From a virus: 20,711 nucleotides of DNA. The stretch lies in the IMG/VR virus record IMGVR_UViG_3300028653_000244, positions 1-20,711 of that record; one strand, 5' to 3'. The notes under the pieces are model-generated. The model had not been told where the DNA came from and made no database searches. It worked only from the letters and a program-made list of their open reading frames with translations. The position numbers and the translations under genes are program-made. Positions 1 through 7,321 of this stretch are shown piece after piece (positions within the stretch are counted from its first letter, which is position 1; every line of letters begins with the position of its first letter).

Positions 1-623
1 GGACCAGTTGCGCCTGTAGCACCTGGAGTTCCTTGTGGACCCGCTGATCCTGTAGGTCCGGGTGGTCCACCAGCACCTTGTGGGCCAGTTGGTCCGGTAG
101 GGCCTGGAATACCTTGAGGCCCAGGGGGACCTGGAGGGCCTTGTGCGCCATCTACTCCATTAGTTCCGTTTGTACCATTAGTCCCTGGTGGGCCTGGAGG
201 TCCAGGAGGACCATTCAATCCATTTGTTCCAGGGGTGCCAGGAGGACCGGCTGGACCTTGTGATCCGTTTGTTCCAGGAATACCTTGAGAACCTTGAGGC
301 CCTTGAACACCTGGGGTACCTTGAGGTCCCGCTGGGCCCATTGGACCAGTTGACCTAGTAGGTCCCTGTGATCCTGTGGCACCTTGAGGTCCCGCAGCAC
401 CAGTTGAGCCTGTTGCTCCGGTGGGACCTTGAGGACCAGTTGGTCCCGTTGGTCCCGTAGGGCCTGGAGGTCCGGGAGGACCGGGAGGACCATATCCGTC
501 ATTTCTAGCAGCAATAGCAAGTAGTAATCCCAAATTATTATTTGGGGCAGGTGAACTTCTAAAAATTGGTCTTTCTTCTCTTGTCGTATGATGACAAGGA
601 TCGCATTTTGGATCTCCGCACAT
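1..623 (-). CDS. Collagen-like repeat protein, probable virion fibre (3' end outside window)
   Basis: The frame is open from an ATG at 621-623 to the left edge, giving 207 residues without a stop; the C-terminus lies outside. An AGGA at 630-633, six bases upstream, supports this start. Residues 1-44 are non-repetitive, with a Cys/His cluster ([12 protein letters not shown]) and a hydrophobic stretch (LGLLLAIAA). From residue 45 to the edge the protein is an uninterrupted Gly-X-Y array of 55 triplets, rich in [12 protein letters not shown] and GAT. All triplets keep Gly except one, where residue 90 is Arg. Gly-X-Y arrays form collagen triple helices; in phages they are known from tail fibres and other surface fibres, so a trimeric fibre is inferred. 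It is the last gene of the visible cluster, after the HNH gene. Local base composition is much more GC-rich than its neighbours because of Gly and Pro codons. Attachment to tail or capsid cannot be decided here. Confidence 0.85.
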   Translation of the reverse strand, partial: MCGDPKCDPCHHTTREERPIFRSSPAPNNNLGLLLAIAARNDGYGPPGPPGPPGPTGPTGPTGPQGPTGATGSTGAAGPQGATGSQGPTRSTGPMGPAGPQGTPGVQGPQGSQGIPGTNGSQGPAGPPGTPGTNGLNGPPGPPGPPGTNGTNGTNGVDGAQGPPGPPGPQGIPGPTGPTGPQGAGGPPGPTGSAGPQGTPGATGATG

Positions 624-782
624 TGAATGTCCTATTTGTGTATTAGTTTGCTCCAAAAAGGATACAAGGATCGGACTTAAATGATGTGATCGCTACACAT
701 ATAAGGATAATTAATTACCACCCAATTAACCCAGGACATACATTGTCGATCATTTTGATATACATTGATAGAAAATAAAATA
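624..782 (-). promoter_or_regulatory. Leader region of the collagen-like gene
   Basis: This is 159 bases between the HNH stop and the collagen-like start. Apart from the AGGA ribosome site at 630-633 I see no convincing terminator and no canonical -35/-10 pair. Several AT-rich hexamers (around 690-700 and 750-765) could be -10-like or late-promoter-like, but none stands out. The collagen frame stays open upstream to a stop near 692, without a better start that has a ribosome site. Confidence 0.3.
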
Positions 783-1346
783 TTATTTAACTAAATTTTC
801 GTAAAGATTATTTATCCAAGTACGAAATTCTTCTTGAGTTCTTTCACGTTTTGCAAAATTACAATATTTACAGCATGGAACACAATTCTCTTTTGTGTGT
901 GGAAGTGTATTATCTACGCGATCTAAGCCATTATAATTAAATATTCCATTTTCTTTTATATTTTCAGATGAATTTTTGCCTGCCGCAGCGTTCTGATTAT
1001 TAGATGGAGGTGCATCACAATAATGACAGTTTTGTTGGGATAATTCGAAAAAATCCTCAAATGATATTTCGCTATACCTATTTTGCCATATTTTCCGCGC
1101 AGATGCTTCTTGCGGGGTGTATTTTATACATGCCGAATACATTTTTTCAGCACGAGCTGAACGCTGTTCATTATTCCAGCAACCACACGATTTTGTGCCG
1201 CCACTTCGTAATTCTTCCGTTTTTATATCTTTTTTATTTCCACAATCGCATTCACATTTCCACGCAGTTCTTCCGCCAATTGAAGGAGCGGCTTCCAGTA
1301 CCAATAATCGATTGAATTTTTGCCCCACGAGATTTAGTTTTTGCAT
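783..1346 (-). CDS. HNH homing-type endonuclease with N-terminal zinc-binding domain
   Basis: A 187-aa free-standing HNH nuclease. The N-terminal part (NLVGQKFNRLLVLE, then Cys31, Cys33, Cys35 and Cys54, Cys56 in KSCGC) is the DNA-recognition zinc module common in phage HNH proteins. The C-terminal part has CHYC at 107-110, GLDRVDN at 140-146 and CCKYCNFAK at 158-166, the beta-beta-metal HNH core stabilised by structural zinc. Such proteins nick or cut DNA and spread themselves between phage genomes. The ATG at 1346 is chosen because the conserved domain begins right after it, and because a longer TTG start at 1436 would place a terminator hairpin and a promoter inside the gene. No Shine-Dalgarno site is well spaced for this ATG. 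It sits between the major capsid gene and the collagen-like gene as an independent cassette. Confidence 0.87.
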   Translation of the reverse strand: MQKLNLVGQKFNRLLVLEAAPSIGGRTAWKCECDCGNKKDIKTEELRSGGTKSCGCWNNEQRSARAEKMYSACIKYTPQEASARKIWQNRYSEISFEDFFELSQQNCHYCDAPPSNNQNAAAGKNSSENIKENGIFNYNGLDRVDNTLPHTKENCVPCCKYCNFAKRERTQEEFRTWINNLYENLVK

Positions 1347-1353
1347 GCCTGTT

Positions 1354-1381
1354 ATTATAACATCTGTGCCAGGGATGTCAA
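1354..1381 (-). promoter_or_regulatory. Sigma70-type promoter for the HNH gene
   Basis: Read on the minus strand, TTGACA (1381-1376) is followed after 16 bases by TATAAT (1359-1354). Both hexamers match the bacterial sigma70 consensus exactly. The expected transcription start, 6-7 bases past the -10, falls at about 1347-1348, one or two bases before the ATG at 1346, which predicts a leaderless or nearly leaderless mRNA. It lies directly downstream of a terminator, so the HNH gene appears insulated from capsid transcription. Confidence 0.7.
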
Positions 1382-1388
1382 GTAAAAG

Positions 1389-1418
1389 AAAAGGCTTTGT
1401 ATTTCTACAAAGCCTTTT
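1389..1418 (-). terminator. Rho-independent terminator after the capsid gene
   Basis: A perfect 13-bp inverted repeat (1389-1401 and 1406-1418) with a 4-base loop that reads GAAA on the minus strand, followed there by TTTTCTTTTA. It would stop minus-strand transcripts coming from the major capsid gene. The other strand also ends in a short T run, so weak bidirectional action is possible. Confidence 0.8.
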
Positions 1419-1484
1419 CGATATTTTAACTAACAATCAACCACTTCACAAGCATATAACTTGAACCATTGTTATATATTGCGT

Positions 1485-1576
1485 GGAAGATAATCTCTGA
1501 TGGTCTCAGAGCCCCGATTAAGACTCGGTGGGACGGTGCTAGTAACGCCGTTTCGGTTCGATCCCGCTATCTTCCG
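1485..1576 (+). tRNA. Class II tRNA with anticodon AAG and tRNA-Sec/allo-tRNA-like shape
   Basis: The only plus-strand gene. The elements are: an acceptor of 8 bp (GGAAGATA 1485-1492 with TATCTTCC 1568-1575) plus a possible A-C ninth pair; a 6-bp D-stem CTCTGA/TCAGAG (1495-1500 and 1506-1511) with GG in the loop; an anticodon stem CCGA/TCGG (1514-1517 and 1525-1528) closing the loop TTAAGAC, anticodon AAG at 1520-1522; a 6-bp variable arm (1533-1538 and 1546-1551); and a 3-bp T-stem CGG/CCG around a perfect TTCGATC loop (1557-1563). The discriminator is G1576 and no CCA is encoded. The long variable arm with G73 is the serine or selenocysteine pattern, while the anticodon reads leucine CUU/CUC. 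The 8-bp acceptor and 6-bp D-stem are abnormal for standard tRNA-Leu or tRNA-Ser. It could also be a decayed tRNA; expression is unproven. Confidence 0.6.
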
Positions 1577-1605
1577 CGAAACATTATATATCAGGCCTAT
1601 ATAAA

Positions 1606-2619
1606 TTAGGCTCCAATTGTTACGGATTTATTGCCCTTTGACACGCCTCTTGGATTGACAATCGCAATTCCGATTTGTTCTGAAACAACCCAACCTAACT
1701 TAAGTTGTTTTGGTTCATCGGCTGGAAGAACTTCGATGTCTTGTCTAATAGGCATGACTCCAACGAATTCAGGATCTGCACATGCGTATACGGTCCCAGG
1801 AGGTACGATTTTGCTTACCATAATGTCAGCACCCCAGATGTGAGCATAAAGACCAGTTTGAAGAATTTCTCTTTGTGTTACTGGATCAATTTCGCCACCG
1901 CCTACGCCTTGACCACCACCAGATGCCCACTTAAGGATATCGGTGAATTCATTGATGTTCATGAAGTACTTGGTTGTTACTAAGTCCCAACGATCTACTT
2001 GAGCCTTAAGTTCAACAAGGTCACGCTTTAACATACCAGCGTCTGCAATGTCTTGGACAATGTTTTCTTGTGCTGCTGCTGCGTCGATAGCTGCGAAAAC
2101 GTTTGCGTCTTCTTGAGCTTGAATTTCTTGACGTGCCTTTTGAACGGAACGGTCAATGACGTTGAAACGACGACGACGAACTTCTGAGATTCTAACTGTT
2201 GGGTTAGAGAATAATTCGAACTCTGGAACTACGACACGATCACCGAAGACACGTGACTCTGGACCGGTACCGTTACTTGAGATAACGACAGCGGCGACGT
2301 CAATATCGCGCTCGTATGTTGCGTATGCACCTTGTCCGATTGGATCGACAACAAGAGCACGACGTGCAATTCCGTGGTAATCTAAGTTTCTACGGATTGG
2401 GTTTGCCATTGCTTGAGCAAGAGCAATCTTTCCTTCTTGTGTAAGAATTGCGCGAGTGATTAATTCGTCACGCTTCTCATCAGAAAGAGATACTTGACCA
2501 GCAAGACCCATGTTTGATGGTTGGTTGTCTTCTAAAATTGCGGCGAACTTAACAAGAGTTTGCATTGCATCTCTAACAGATGAAGCATTTAAAACTCCTT
2601 GGTTGTTGTACATATTCAT
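1606..2619 (-). CDS. Major capsid protein (HK97-fold type)
   Basis: 337 aa, the likely shell subunit of the head. An N-terminal segment rich in polar helix (roughly residues 1-75) precedes a core with VVVPEFELFSNPTVRISEVR and a long helix (RSVQKARQEIQAQEDANVF). Then come a KYFMNINEFTDILKW segment typical of the peripheral domain of phage capsid proteins, and a C-terminal beta region (WGADIMVSKIVPPGTVYA, DPEFVGVMPIRQDIEV, SEQIGIAIVNPRGV). This layout fits major capsid proteins of large myoviruses; the assignment rests on recognition of the pattern, not on a search. The ATG at 2619 has an AGGAG ten bases upstream; a second ATG two codons later is an alternative. The gene has its own leader after a terminator and is followed by a second terminator, as expected for a very highly expressed protein. 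Confidence 0.87.
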   Translation of the reverse strand: MNMYNNQGVLNASSVRDAMQTLVKFAAILEDNQPSNMGLAGQVSLSDEKRDELITRAILTQEGKIALAQAMANPIRRNLDYHGIARRALVVDPIGQGAYATYERDIDVAAVVISSNGTGPESRVFGDRVVVPEFELFSNPTVRISEVRRRRFNVIDRSVQKARQEIQAQEDANVFAAIDAAAAQENIVQDIADAGMLKRDLVELKAQVDRWDLVTTKYFMNINEFTDILKWASGGGQGVGGGEIDPVTQREILQTGLYAHIWGADIMVSKIVPPGTVYACADPEFVGVMPIRQDIEVLPADEPKQLKLGWVVSEQIGIAIVNPRGVSKGNKSVTIGA

Positions 2620-2744
2620 ATTGGTGTAACTCCTAAAGTAGAATTATTTGCCGGGATTACCAGCAACTCATTATTAAATTGCTATGAGTTCTCCTTGAAT
2701 ATATATTTATTACCATATTTAGACAAAAATACGTAATGATATCG
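2620..2744 (-). promoter_or_regulatory. Leader and probable late promoter region of the capsid gene
   Basis: 125 bases between the upstream terminator and the capsid ATG. On the minus strand it holds TCTAAATATGG, TAATAAATATATA, a first purine-rich AAGGAG near 2695, and the used AGGAG near 2633. TAATAAATA resembles the T4-type late -10 (TATAAATA), and TCTAAATAT recurs upstream of the 48-aa gene at 16696. Promoter identity is inferred from position and AT-rich motifs only. Confidence 0.4.
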
Positions 2745-2781
2745 TAAAAAAACAAAAAGGCTGAGATTTTCATCTCAGCCT
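2745..2781 (-). terminator. Rho-independent terminator before the capsid gene
   Basis: A 9-bp perfect inverted repeat (AGGCTGAGA 2758-2766, TCTCAGCCT 2773-2781) with a 6-base loop. On the minus strand it is followed by TTTTTGTTTTTTTACG. It ends the transcript of the 223-aa structural gene and separates it from the capsid gene. Confidence 0.88.
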
Positions 2782-2810
2782 CTCCGAAACTTTTTAAGTT
2801 TAATTAACTG

Positions 2811-3482
2811 TTATTGACCTGGCCAGAATGAAATGACGGCTTGGTTCAATTGATTTGGTAATGAACCAGCGACTGTGCTTGAAGGTGAATTCAAAGCTGC
2901 AACCAATCTGTTTGGAGTGGTAACAAGTGCGCGGTTTGTTTCGAAATCAACGAAGCGAGCAATCACTGGTGTGGTGAATGTGTTGGTTGTGCTCAACTTG
3001 CCACCAGTTGTTGGGTAAAGAGCAACGCCTGGTACACAAGATGCGTTTGTTGGTACAACTGTTGCTGTATCAACTGCGTCAAGTGTTACGCCGAACATAC
3101 CTGGGGTTGCCCAGCAAGTAAGCTTGCCGGAACCAACGTAAGTTGCGGGTCCAAGTGGGGTGCCTGGGTTAGTTGCGCCGTATGATGTTTGACCAACAGT
3201 TCCGCCAACTACAACGCCGAACATAACGCCGTATCCAGTTAAACCATCGTCAACTAACATATATGGAGCGCCAGCTGCGGTTACCTTCTTTACGACAACG
3301 CGCAAATTTGGAGCTACATAGCCGTCTGCTGAGTCAGCTGCTGACTTATCAACAGATGAACCAACTACGACTGAACCGAATGTTACTACTTCACCGCCAA
3401 GGAAACCAGAAGTTAAATCTGTATCCAAAGCATCAAACTCTCCAAGTGGAGTACCTGCTGTGTGTTTTAAAATTAAAGCCAT
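2811..3482 (-). CDS. Virion structural protein, beta-rich (decoration or head-surface candidate)
   Basis: A 223-aa protein I do not recognise by family. It is poor in charged residues and rich in Gly, Thr, Val, Ala and Ser, with short strand-like segments throughout (for example GGEVVTFGSVVVGSS, NLRVVVKKVTAAG, YGVMFGVVVGGTVG). That is typical of beta-sandwich capsid-decoration or fibre proteins. It has only two Cys and no signal peptide or membrane helix. The start ATG at 3482 has AAGGA five bases upstream. It lies immediately before the major capsid gene and ends at a strong terminator, so it belongs to the head-gene group. A capsid-decoration or head-surface role is inferred from position and composition. 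A tail protein is the main alternative. Confidence 0.6.
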   Translation of the reverse strand: MALILKHTAGTPLGEFDALDTDLTSGFLGGEVVTFGSVVVGSSVDKSAADSADGYVAPNLRVVVKKVTAAGAPYMLVDDGLTGYGVMFGVVVGGTVGQTSYGATNPGTPLGPATYVGSGKLTCWATPGMFGVTLDAVDTATVVPTNASCVPGVALYPTTGGKLSTTNTFTTPVIARFVDFETNRALVTTPNRLVAALNSPSSTVAGSLPNQLNQAVISFWPGQ

Positions 3483-3555
3483 TGTGATCCTTTTTTAGTG
3501 TTTATGTTAAAATAAACAGAACTTACACCTTAAACTTACTTAATCTAAATTAAAT

Positions 3556-3574
3556 AATCAATTATGCATTGATT
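3556..3574. repeat. AT-rich inverted repeat between two structural genes
   Basis: AATCAAT and ATTGATT (3556-3562 and 3568-3574) flank TATGC in the 100-base gap between the 449-aa and 223-aa genes. A second weak hairpin (GTTTAT/ATAAAC on the minus strand, around 3503-3520) follows. Neither has a GC stem plus T run, so I call it an inverted repeat rather than a terminator. Confidence 0.4.
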
Positions 3575-3582
3575 TTGCAATT

Positions 3583-4932
3583 TTATCCGCCAATTGTTTG
3601 TTTTTCTGAACTATTGATTGCATCAGCTAATTCTTTCGCCATATCTGGGGTTAATCTTGACTTTGGAGTAGCTGGATTTGCTGGAGTAGTGGGGGTTGCT
3701 GGTGCAGTAGCTACAGGTGGCGTTGCTGCGGGAGGAGCCGCAGTTGGTGCAGGTGTTGCCTTTGCTTCCGCACTACCTGCAACTTGACCAATTTCAGCTT
3801 GAACTGCTTCAATGCCAGCCTCGGCATTAACAATTACATTTTGTAAAACTTGTAAAGCTTTCACTTCGTCATTTACATCATCCCCGAGAATAGCTGTAAA
3901 TGGAGACTTTAACTTAGACCACCAGTCGCTTTCTTTTGGAGCATATTCTCCAGCCTTTGCGTTGGTCATGAAAACACTAATCATTCCACTCAATTTTTTC
4001 AATTCATCAAGATATACTGTAGCAACAGTTGCTGCTTCTTGTTTATCAGATGAAGTAGCATTTGGCATATGCATTTTATCAACAACTTTTGAATAATTGC
4101 TTGCTGTTGGGATAATGTGAACCAACGATCCTTGTAATTGTTTTAAGAATGCGTTTGATGGATCATCTTTAATAAGATCTTTTAATTGATCTAACGCAAG
4201 TTGAGCGTTTAATGCAACATTTTTAGCTTGGGGTGATGTCTTAAAAATAGCTGAAAGAACACCCGATAGAGCTGCACCAGTGGCACCACCAACTTGCATC
4301 CCTAACCAGATGCCACCTGGACCACCTATTGCACCAATTAATCCACCCGCAACTGTTCCAAGAAGTCCGCCTGCGCCAGCGCCCGTTCCAACATCAACGG
4401 CGTCTCCAGCTTTTTCTTTAACTGTGTCCCATAGGCCACCTGACCAATCTGCGTCAGCGCCAGCAGCCAATTTTTGCAATTGATTCATGCAGGTATCGGC
4501 AAGAACTCTAAACTCATCCTTTTTCTTATTATCCATATCAATAGCTAATCTAACCAATGATAATGCTAATTCCGATTGAGCATACTTCTTATTGGAAAGA
4601 TTTCCATTAGGCATCTTTCTAATCATATTGATGATTATATTTTGTCTTTCTTGATCATTTTCAACAAGACTATTTACTTTATCGTGAGAGCGAAACATGA
4701 TAACGCGCTCTGGATGGGCGTCTTCGATGATGTTTCTTTCGTATTTCATATCTTCTGGCATATCTGGTTTCTTGCCGTAAAGATTAGCAATATCTTCAAT
4801 GGATAAAGAATCAAATCTTGGATTTGTTTCGTTAATTTTTTTTGGTTTTTCTTTTGGCTTGTCTTCTGCGGAGACTTTGACTAGCCCGTTTTGTAATGCA
4901 ATTTTTGCGTAATTATCGAAGATCTCGCTCAT
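3583..4932 (-). CDS. Putative internal virion protein with glycine-zipper membrane segment
   Basis: 449 aa, no family recognised. Residues 1-30 contain FDNYAKIALQNGLVKV, resembling the start of the 411-aa protein at 8505-9740. Residues 69-112 have an IIEDAHP...MPNGNL pattern also shared with that protein, so the two look paralogous. Residues 181-230 form a long Gly/Ala-rich hydrophobic stretch (GGLLGTVAGGLIGAIGG and onward) with GxxxG spacing, a glycine-zipper membrane-insertion pattern. Residues about 250-370 are helical. Residues about 390-425 are a Pro/Ala/Thr linker, followed by a short helix. ATG at 4932 follows AGGA by seven bases. A role as a virion protein that inserts in the host membrane during DNA delivery is inferred only. 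Confidence 0.6.
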   Translation of the reverse strand: MSEIFDNYAKIALQNGLVKVSAEDKPKEKPKKINETNPRFDSLSIEDIANLYGKKPDMPEDMKYERNIIEDAHPERVIMFRSHDKVNSLVENDQERQNIIINMIRKMPNGNLSNKKYAQSELALSLVRLAIDMDNKKKDEFRVLADTCMNQLQKLAAGADADWSGGLWDTVKEKAGDAVDVGTGAGAGGLLGTVAGGLIGAIGGPGGIWLGMQVGGATGAALSGVLSAIFKTSPQAKNVALNAQLALDQLKDLIKDDPSNAFLKQLQGSLVHIIPTASNYSKVVDKMHMPNATSSDKQEAATVATVYLDELKKLSGMISVFMTNAKAGEYAPKESDWWSKLKSPFTAILGDDVNDEVKALQVLQNVIVNAEAGIEAVQAEIGQVAGSAEAKATPAPTAAPPAATPPVATAPATPTTPANPATPKSRLTPDMAKELADAINSSEKQTIGG

Positions 4933-4950
4933 TAGTGTGTCCTATGGAAT

Positions 4951-4964
4951 GATATTATAATATC
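4951..4964. repeat. Perfect palindrome upstream of the 449-aa gene
   Basis: GATATTATAATATC is a perfect 14-base palindrome in the 44-base gap before the 449-aa gene. On the minus strand it contains TATAAT and is preceded by ATTATTAC. TTACGATAT is shared with the capsid-gene leader near 2740. It may be a promoter element or operator; no matching -35 was seen. Confidence 0.35.
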
Positions 4965-4976
4965 GTAATAATACCA

Positions 4977-6161
4977 TTATTTAGCTGGTGCTGGGGTTTT
5001 AGTTGGAGGTGCTGCTGGCAAAGCGGCGGGCGAAGGAGTTGCTGCCGAATCCGCAGCAACCTCTGCCATAAATTGATCAACGACATTTTTTCTAGATTTC
5101 CATATGCGTGGAATAAAAATTACGTCAGGTTGTGCGCTTCCTTGATTGTAAGCCTTAATTGCACTAACAACTTGATTAAATGTATTTGTCGATCTAATTA
5201 AAGAGTCTTGACCCTTCAACTCAGGATAGATTGATTCAGCCCAAGAAATAAGGATACTATCTATCGAGTTGATATCGGCACTGATCATCCATCTTGAGCC
5301 GGGACCGTTGAAACTTTCTTCGGAGTAGTTTGGATTTGGTTTGAATTTAGTTTGTGGTGGAGCGGTGGCCATTTGAGTTTCAGTTGCGCCTGGAGTGCCG
5401 CTAGTAGGTGTTGTGGACTTTTTGCCACCACCCGTAAAGTATTTTACAACATCTCCCATGGCCATAAATCCAAATGCAGCAAGGGCTGCCTTGACAAGAA
5501 AGCTAATAACAGTTACTAGAATTTTTGTGGACTGATGTCTACCAGTTAGGAAGGAAGCCAATGGAGAGCTGAACCAACCAGCCGCAACTTTTATATTCAT
5601 TTTTGGATTGTTGAAATCAAAATCTGGTACACGATTGTAAAAATCTTCCATAGCTAATTTGAATAGTTCTGCTTCTCTTAGTGTAAAAGCACTTTTGATC
5701 CCCATGAATTCTTCAGCTCTTTCCAATAGGGATTTAGCATGGTCTTCAGATGGCTCATCAGTTGGAGTATTGTTTACTACCGAAGTAATTACTGCGTTAT
5801 TAACTTGTTCTGAGGAAACTGAACTTCCGCCAGTTACTAAACTTTTTATTTCGGAACCAATGCTTTCCAATATTTTTCCGAGATCAAATCCGAATATTGA
5901 TTGAGCTAACATCATTACAGTTCCAAGCAATGGAGACCCAAGGGCAGTTGCGATACCTGGCCCCAAAAAGCTAATGAATGCTCCGATTTTGTCTGGGCTA
6001 TTTGCAAATTCTTTTTCTTTATCACCAAAGTAATTGAACACCCATTGAGCAAGGCTACTTACAACCCCAGAACTTTGCGCAGCTTTAGTGATTCTTGGGT
6101 CATGAAACATAGTATCGATAATGATACTATCAAAATAAAATTGTAATTGTTCATTCTTCAT
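4977..6161 (-). CDS. Putative membrane-active virion protein
   Basis: 394 aa, family not recognised. Two hydrophobic regions stand out: residues 59-95 (IGAFISFLGPGIATALG followed by LLGTVMMLAQSIFGF), which could be a helical hairpin, and residues 213-237 (ILVTVISFLVKAALAAFGFMAM), a convincing transmembrane helix. Between them is a polar helical domain (about 138-190). Residues 245-290 are a Thr/Pro/Gly linker, followed by a compact domain (about 290-372) and a Pro/Ala-rich tail. No N-terminal signal peptide is present. Start ATG at 6161 has AAGG five bases upstream, which overlaps the stop of the preceding gene, so the two are translationally coupled. Together with the 449-aa neighbour it forms a pair of membrane-type proteins inside the head cluster. 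Ejected pore protein is inferred; a lysis function is less likely at this size. Confidence 0.55.
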   Translation of the reverse strand: MKNEQLQFYFDSIIIDTMFHDPRITKAAQSSGVVSSLAQWVFNYFGDKEKEFANSPDKIGAFISFLGPGIATALGSPLLGTVMMLAQSIFGFDLGKILESIGSEIKSLVTGGSSVSSEQVNNAVITSVVNNTPTDEPSEDHAKSLLERAEEFMGIKSAFTLREAELFKLAMEDFYNRVPDFDFNNPKMNIKVAAGWFSSPLASFLTGRHQSTKILVTVISFLVKAALAAFGFMAMGDVVKYFTGGGKKSTTPTSGTPGATETQMATAPPQTKFKPNPNYSEESFNGPGSRWMISADINSIDSILISWAESIYPELKGQDSLIRSTNTFNQVVSAIKAYNQGSAQPDVIFIPRIWKSRKNVVDQFMAEVAADSAATPSPAALPAAPPTKTPAPAK

Positions 6162-6163
6162 GA

Positions 6164-7312
6164 TTACCTTTTACTTTGAGATTGATATGTGTTTATCGCT
6201 CTTTGTAGCTGGCCCTCAAGCATTCTCATGGATGCAAGATTTTTTGGGTAAACATTACTTAACTGATCATTTAAATCTTTCTTCAAGTCTGCCGCGGAAG
6301 GACTTTGTGTATCCCTATTAGCTGCCCAAACTAATTGCAATAATCTTTGTGTGCCAGCTAGTAACTGGGACAATAGCGCCATGTAAGGTTGAGCAGAAGT
6401 TTCCTTCCCTTGACTCATATCTGAAATTTGTTTAGTTAATTCCATAAAATTAACATTGGTTAAATCTTGTTGAGTAAGTAGTGGATATCTAGTTCTTATA
6501 GCGGTAATTATGCCTTGAACATAAGTTGCTAATTCTTGCGCCCCGGTAAGTCCCATTCTTGAAACCCCTGAGGTAAATTTTCCAATTCTATTCAAATCAA
6601 TTTGATCTGCCGTTAGTGGCATACCAAAACTAATCATTGTTGTTGCACCTTGTTCCGTTAAGCCACCACCTGAATCAACAAGCGCCCCAGGTTGATTTTG
6701 TCCCTGCTGTTCCGTTTGTCCCTGTTGTTCTGTTTGACCTTGGCCTTGTTGAGGCTGTTGAACATTAAAATCATTAAGTTGATTTACTTGACTAACTAAC
6801 GCAGTGACAGCTGGTCTCATTAGATTAGCTTCTGGGGTATTACCACCAGCTTTCTCTAATAGATCTTCTAAATATTTCTCGACGCCATCTTTGTAAAGAT
6901 AGAATTGAAAATTATCTGCGTCATTGCCAACCTCAGGATATTTCACATACAATTTTTGTTGTTCAGGGGTAAGTGCAGTAAATTCTGGATCGCCAGGAGT
7001 CTTATCAATTCCTTGACCACCTTGCTTGGTATGAGGAATCGAAAGTTTTATTCCATTGTAACGAATTCCATTGTATTGAATGAAAGTTAAAAGGGCTTGT
7101 AAATTAACCAAATTTTTCATATTGAGATCTGCATTGGCGCGATCCGCAGTGATTTGTCCACCTTGGTCAACTTGACTTATGATGTTGTTGATCATTTTTT
7201 CTGCAATATCTTTTATTTTAGCCGCGTTATTAACTTCGGGCGCAGGTAGTGAGCCTTGTTGAGCAATTTTCAACAAGTAAGTAATTAAATCTTTATCGTG
7301 AGCTAATGACAT
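6164..7312 (-). CDS. Putative virion structural protein with Gln-rich linker
   Basis: 382 aa, not recognised. It has an N-terminal helical segment (DLITYLLKIAQQG), then a domain to about residue 185. A low-complexity Gln/Gly linker follows (about 185-210, with a direct repeat of GQTEQQ), then a C-terminal helical domain (about 225-382) containing LNRIGKFTSGVSRMGL and a helix that ends LEGQLQRAINTYQSQSKR. There is no Cys and no membrane segment. The ATG at 7312 has GGGAG immediately upstream (AAGGGAGAAAAATG), which overlaps the stop of the 396-aa gene, showing tight co-translation. It belongs to a run of five similar-size genes and is likely an internal or core virion component. That role is inference from position. 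Confidence 0.55.
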   Translation of the reverse strand: MSLAHDKDLITYLLKIAQQGSLPAPEVNNAAKIKDIAEKMINNIISQVDQGGQITADRANADLNMKNLVNLQALLTFIQYNGIRYNGIKLSIPHTKQGGQGIDKTPGDPEFTALTPEQQKLYVKYPEVGNDADNFQFYLYKDGVEKYLEDLLEKAGGNTPEANLMRPAVTALVSQVNQLNDFNVQQPQQGQGQTEQQGQTEQQGQNQPGALVDSGGGLTEQGATTMISFGMPLTADQIDLNRIGKFTSGVSRMGLTGAQELATYVQGIITAIRTRYPLLTQQDLTNVNFMELTKQISDMSQGKETSAQPYMALLSQLLAGTQRLLQLVWAANRDTQSPSAADLKKDLNDQLSNVYPKNLASMRMLEGQLQRAINTYQSQSKR

Positions 7313-7321
7313 TTTTCTCCC

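Noticed and set aside
215-520. A 101-aa minus-strand frame rich in Leu, Val and Gln over the collagen region
   Set aside because: It is the wrong phase of the Gly-X-Y array; the phase with an ATG at 623 and a ribosome site gives perfect triplets.
1347-1436. TTG-start extension of the HNH gene
   Set aside because: It would place a 13-bp terminator and a consensus promoter inside the coding region, and the conserved domain starts at the later ATG.
1485-1576. tRNA-Lys (anticodon CTT) on the minus strand
   Set aside because: The minus strand gives a plausible anticodon loop but no TTCRA T-loop, whereas the plus strand has GGTTCGATCC and G18-G19.
3500-3525. Terminator between the 449-aa and 223-aa genes
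   Set aside because: The hairpins are short and AT-only, without a GC stem followed by a T run on the minus strand.
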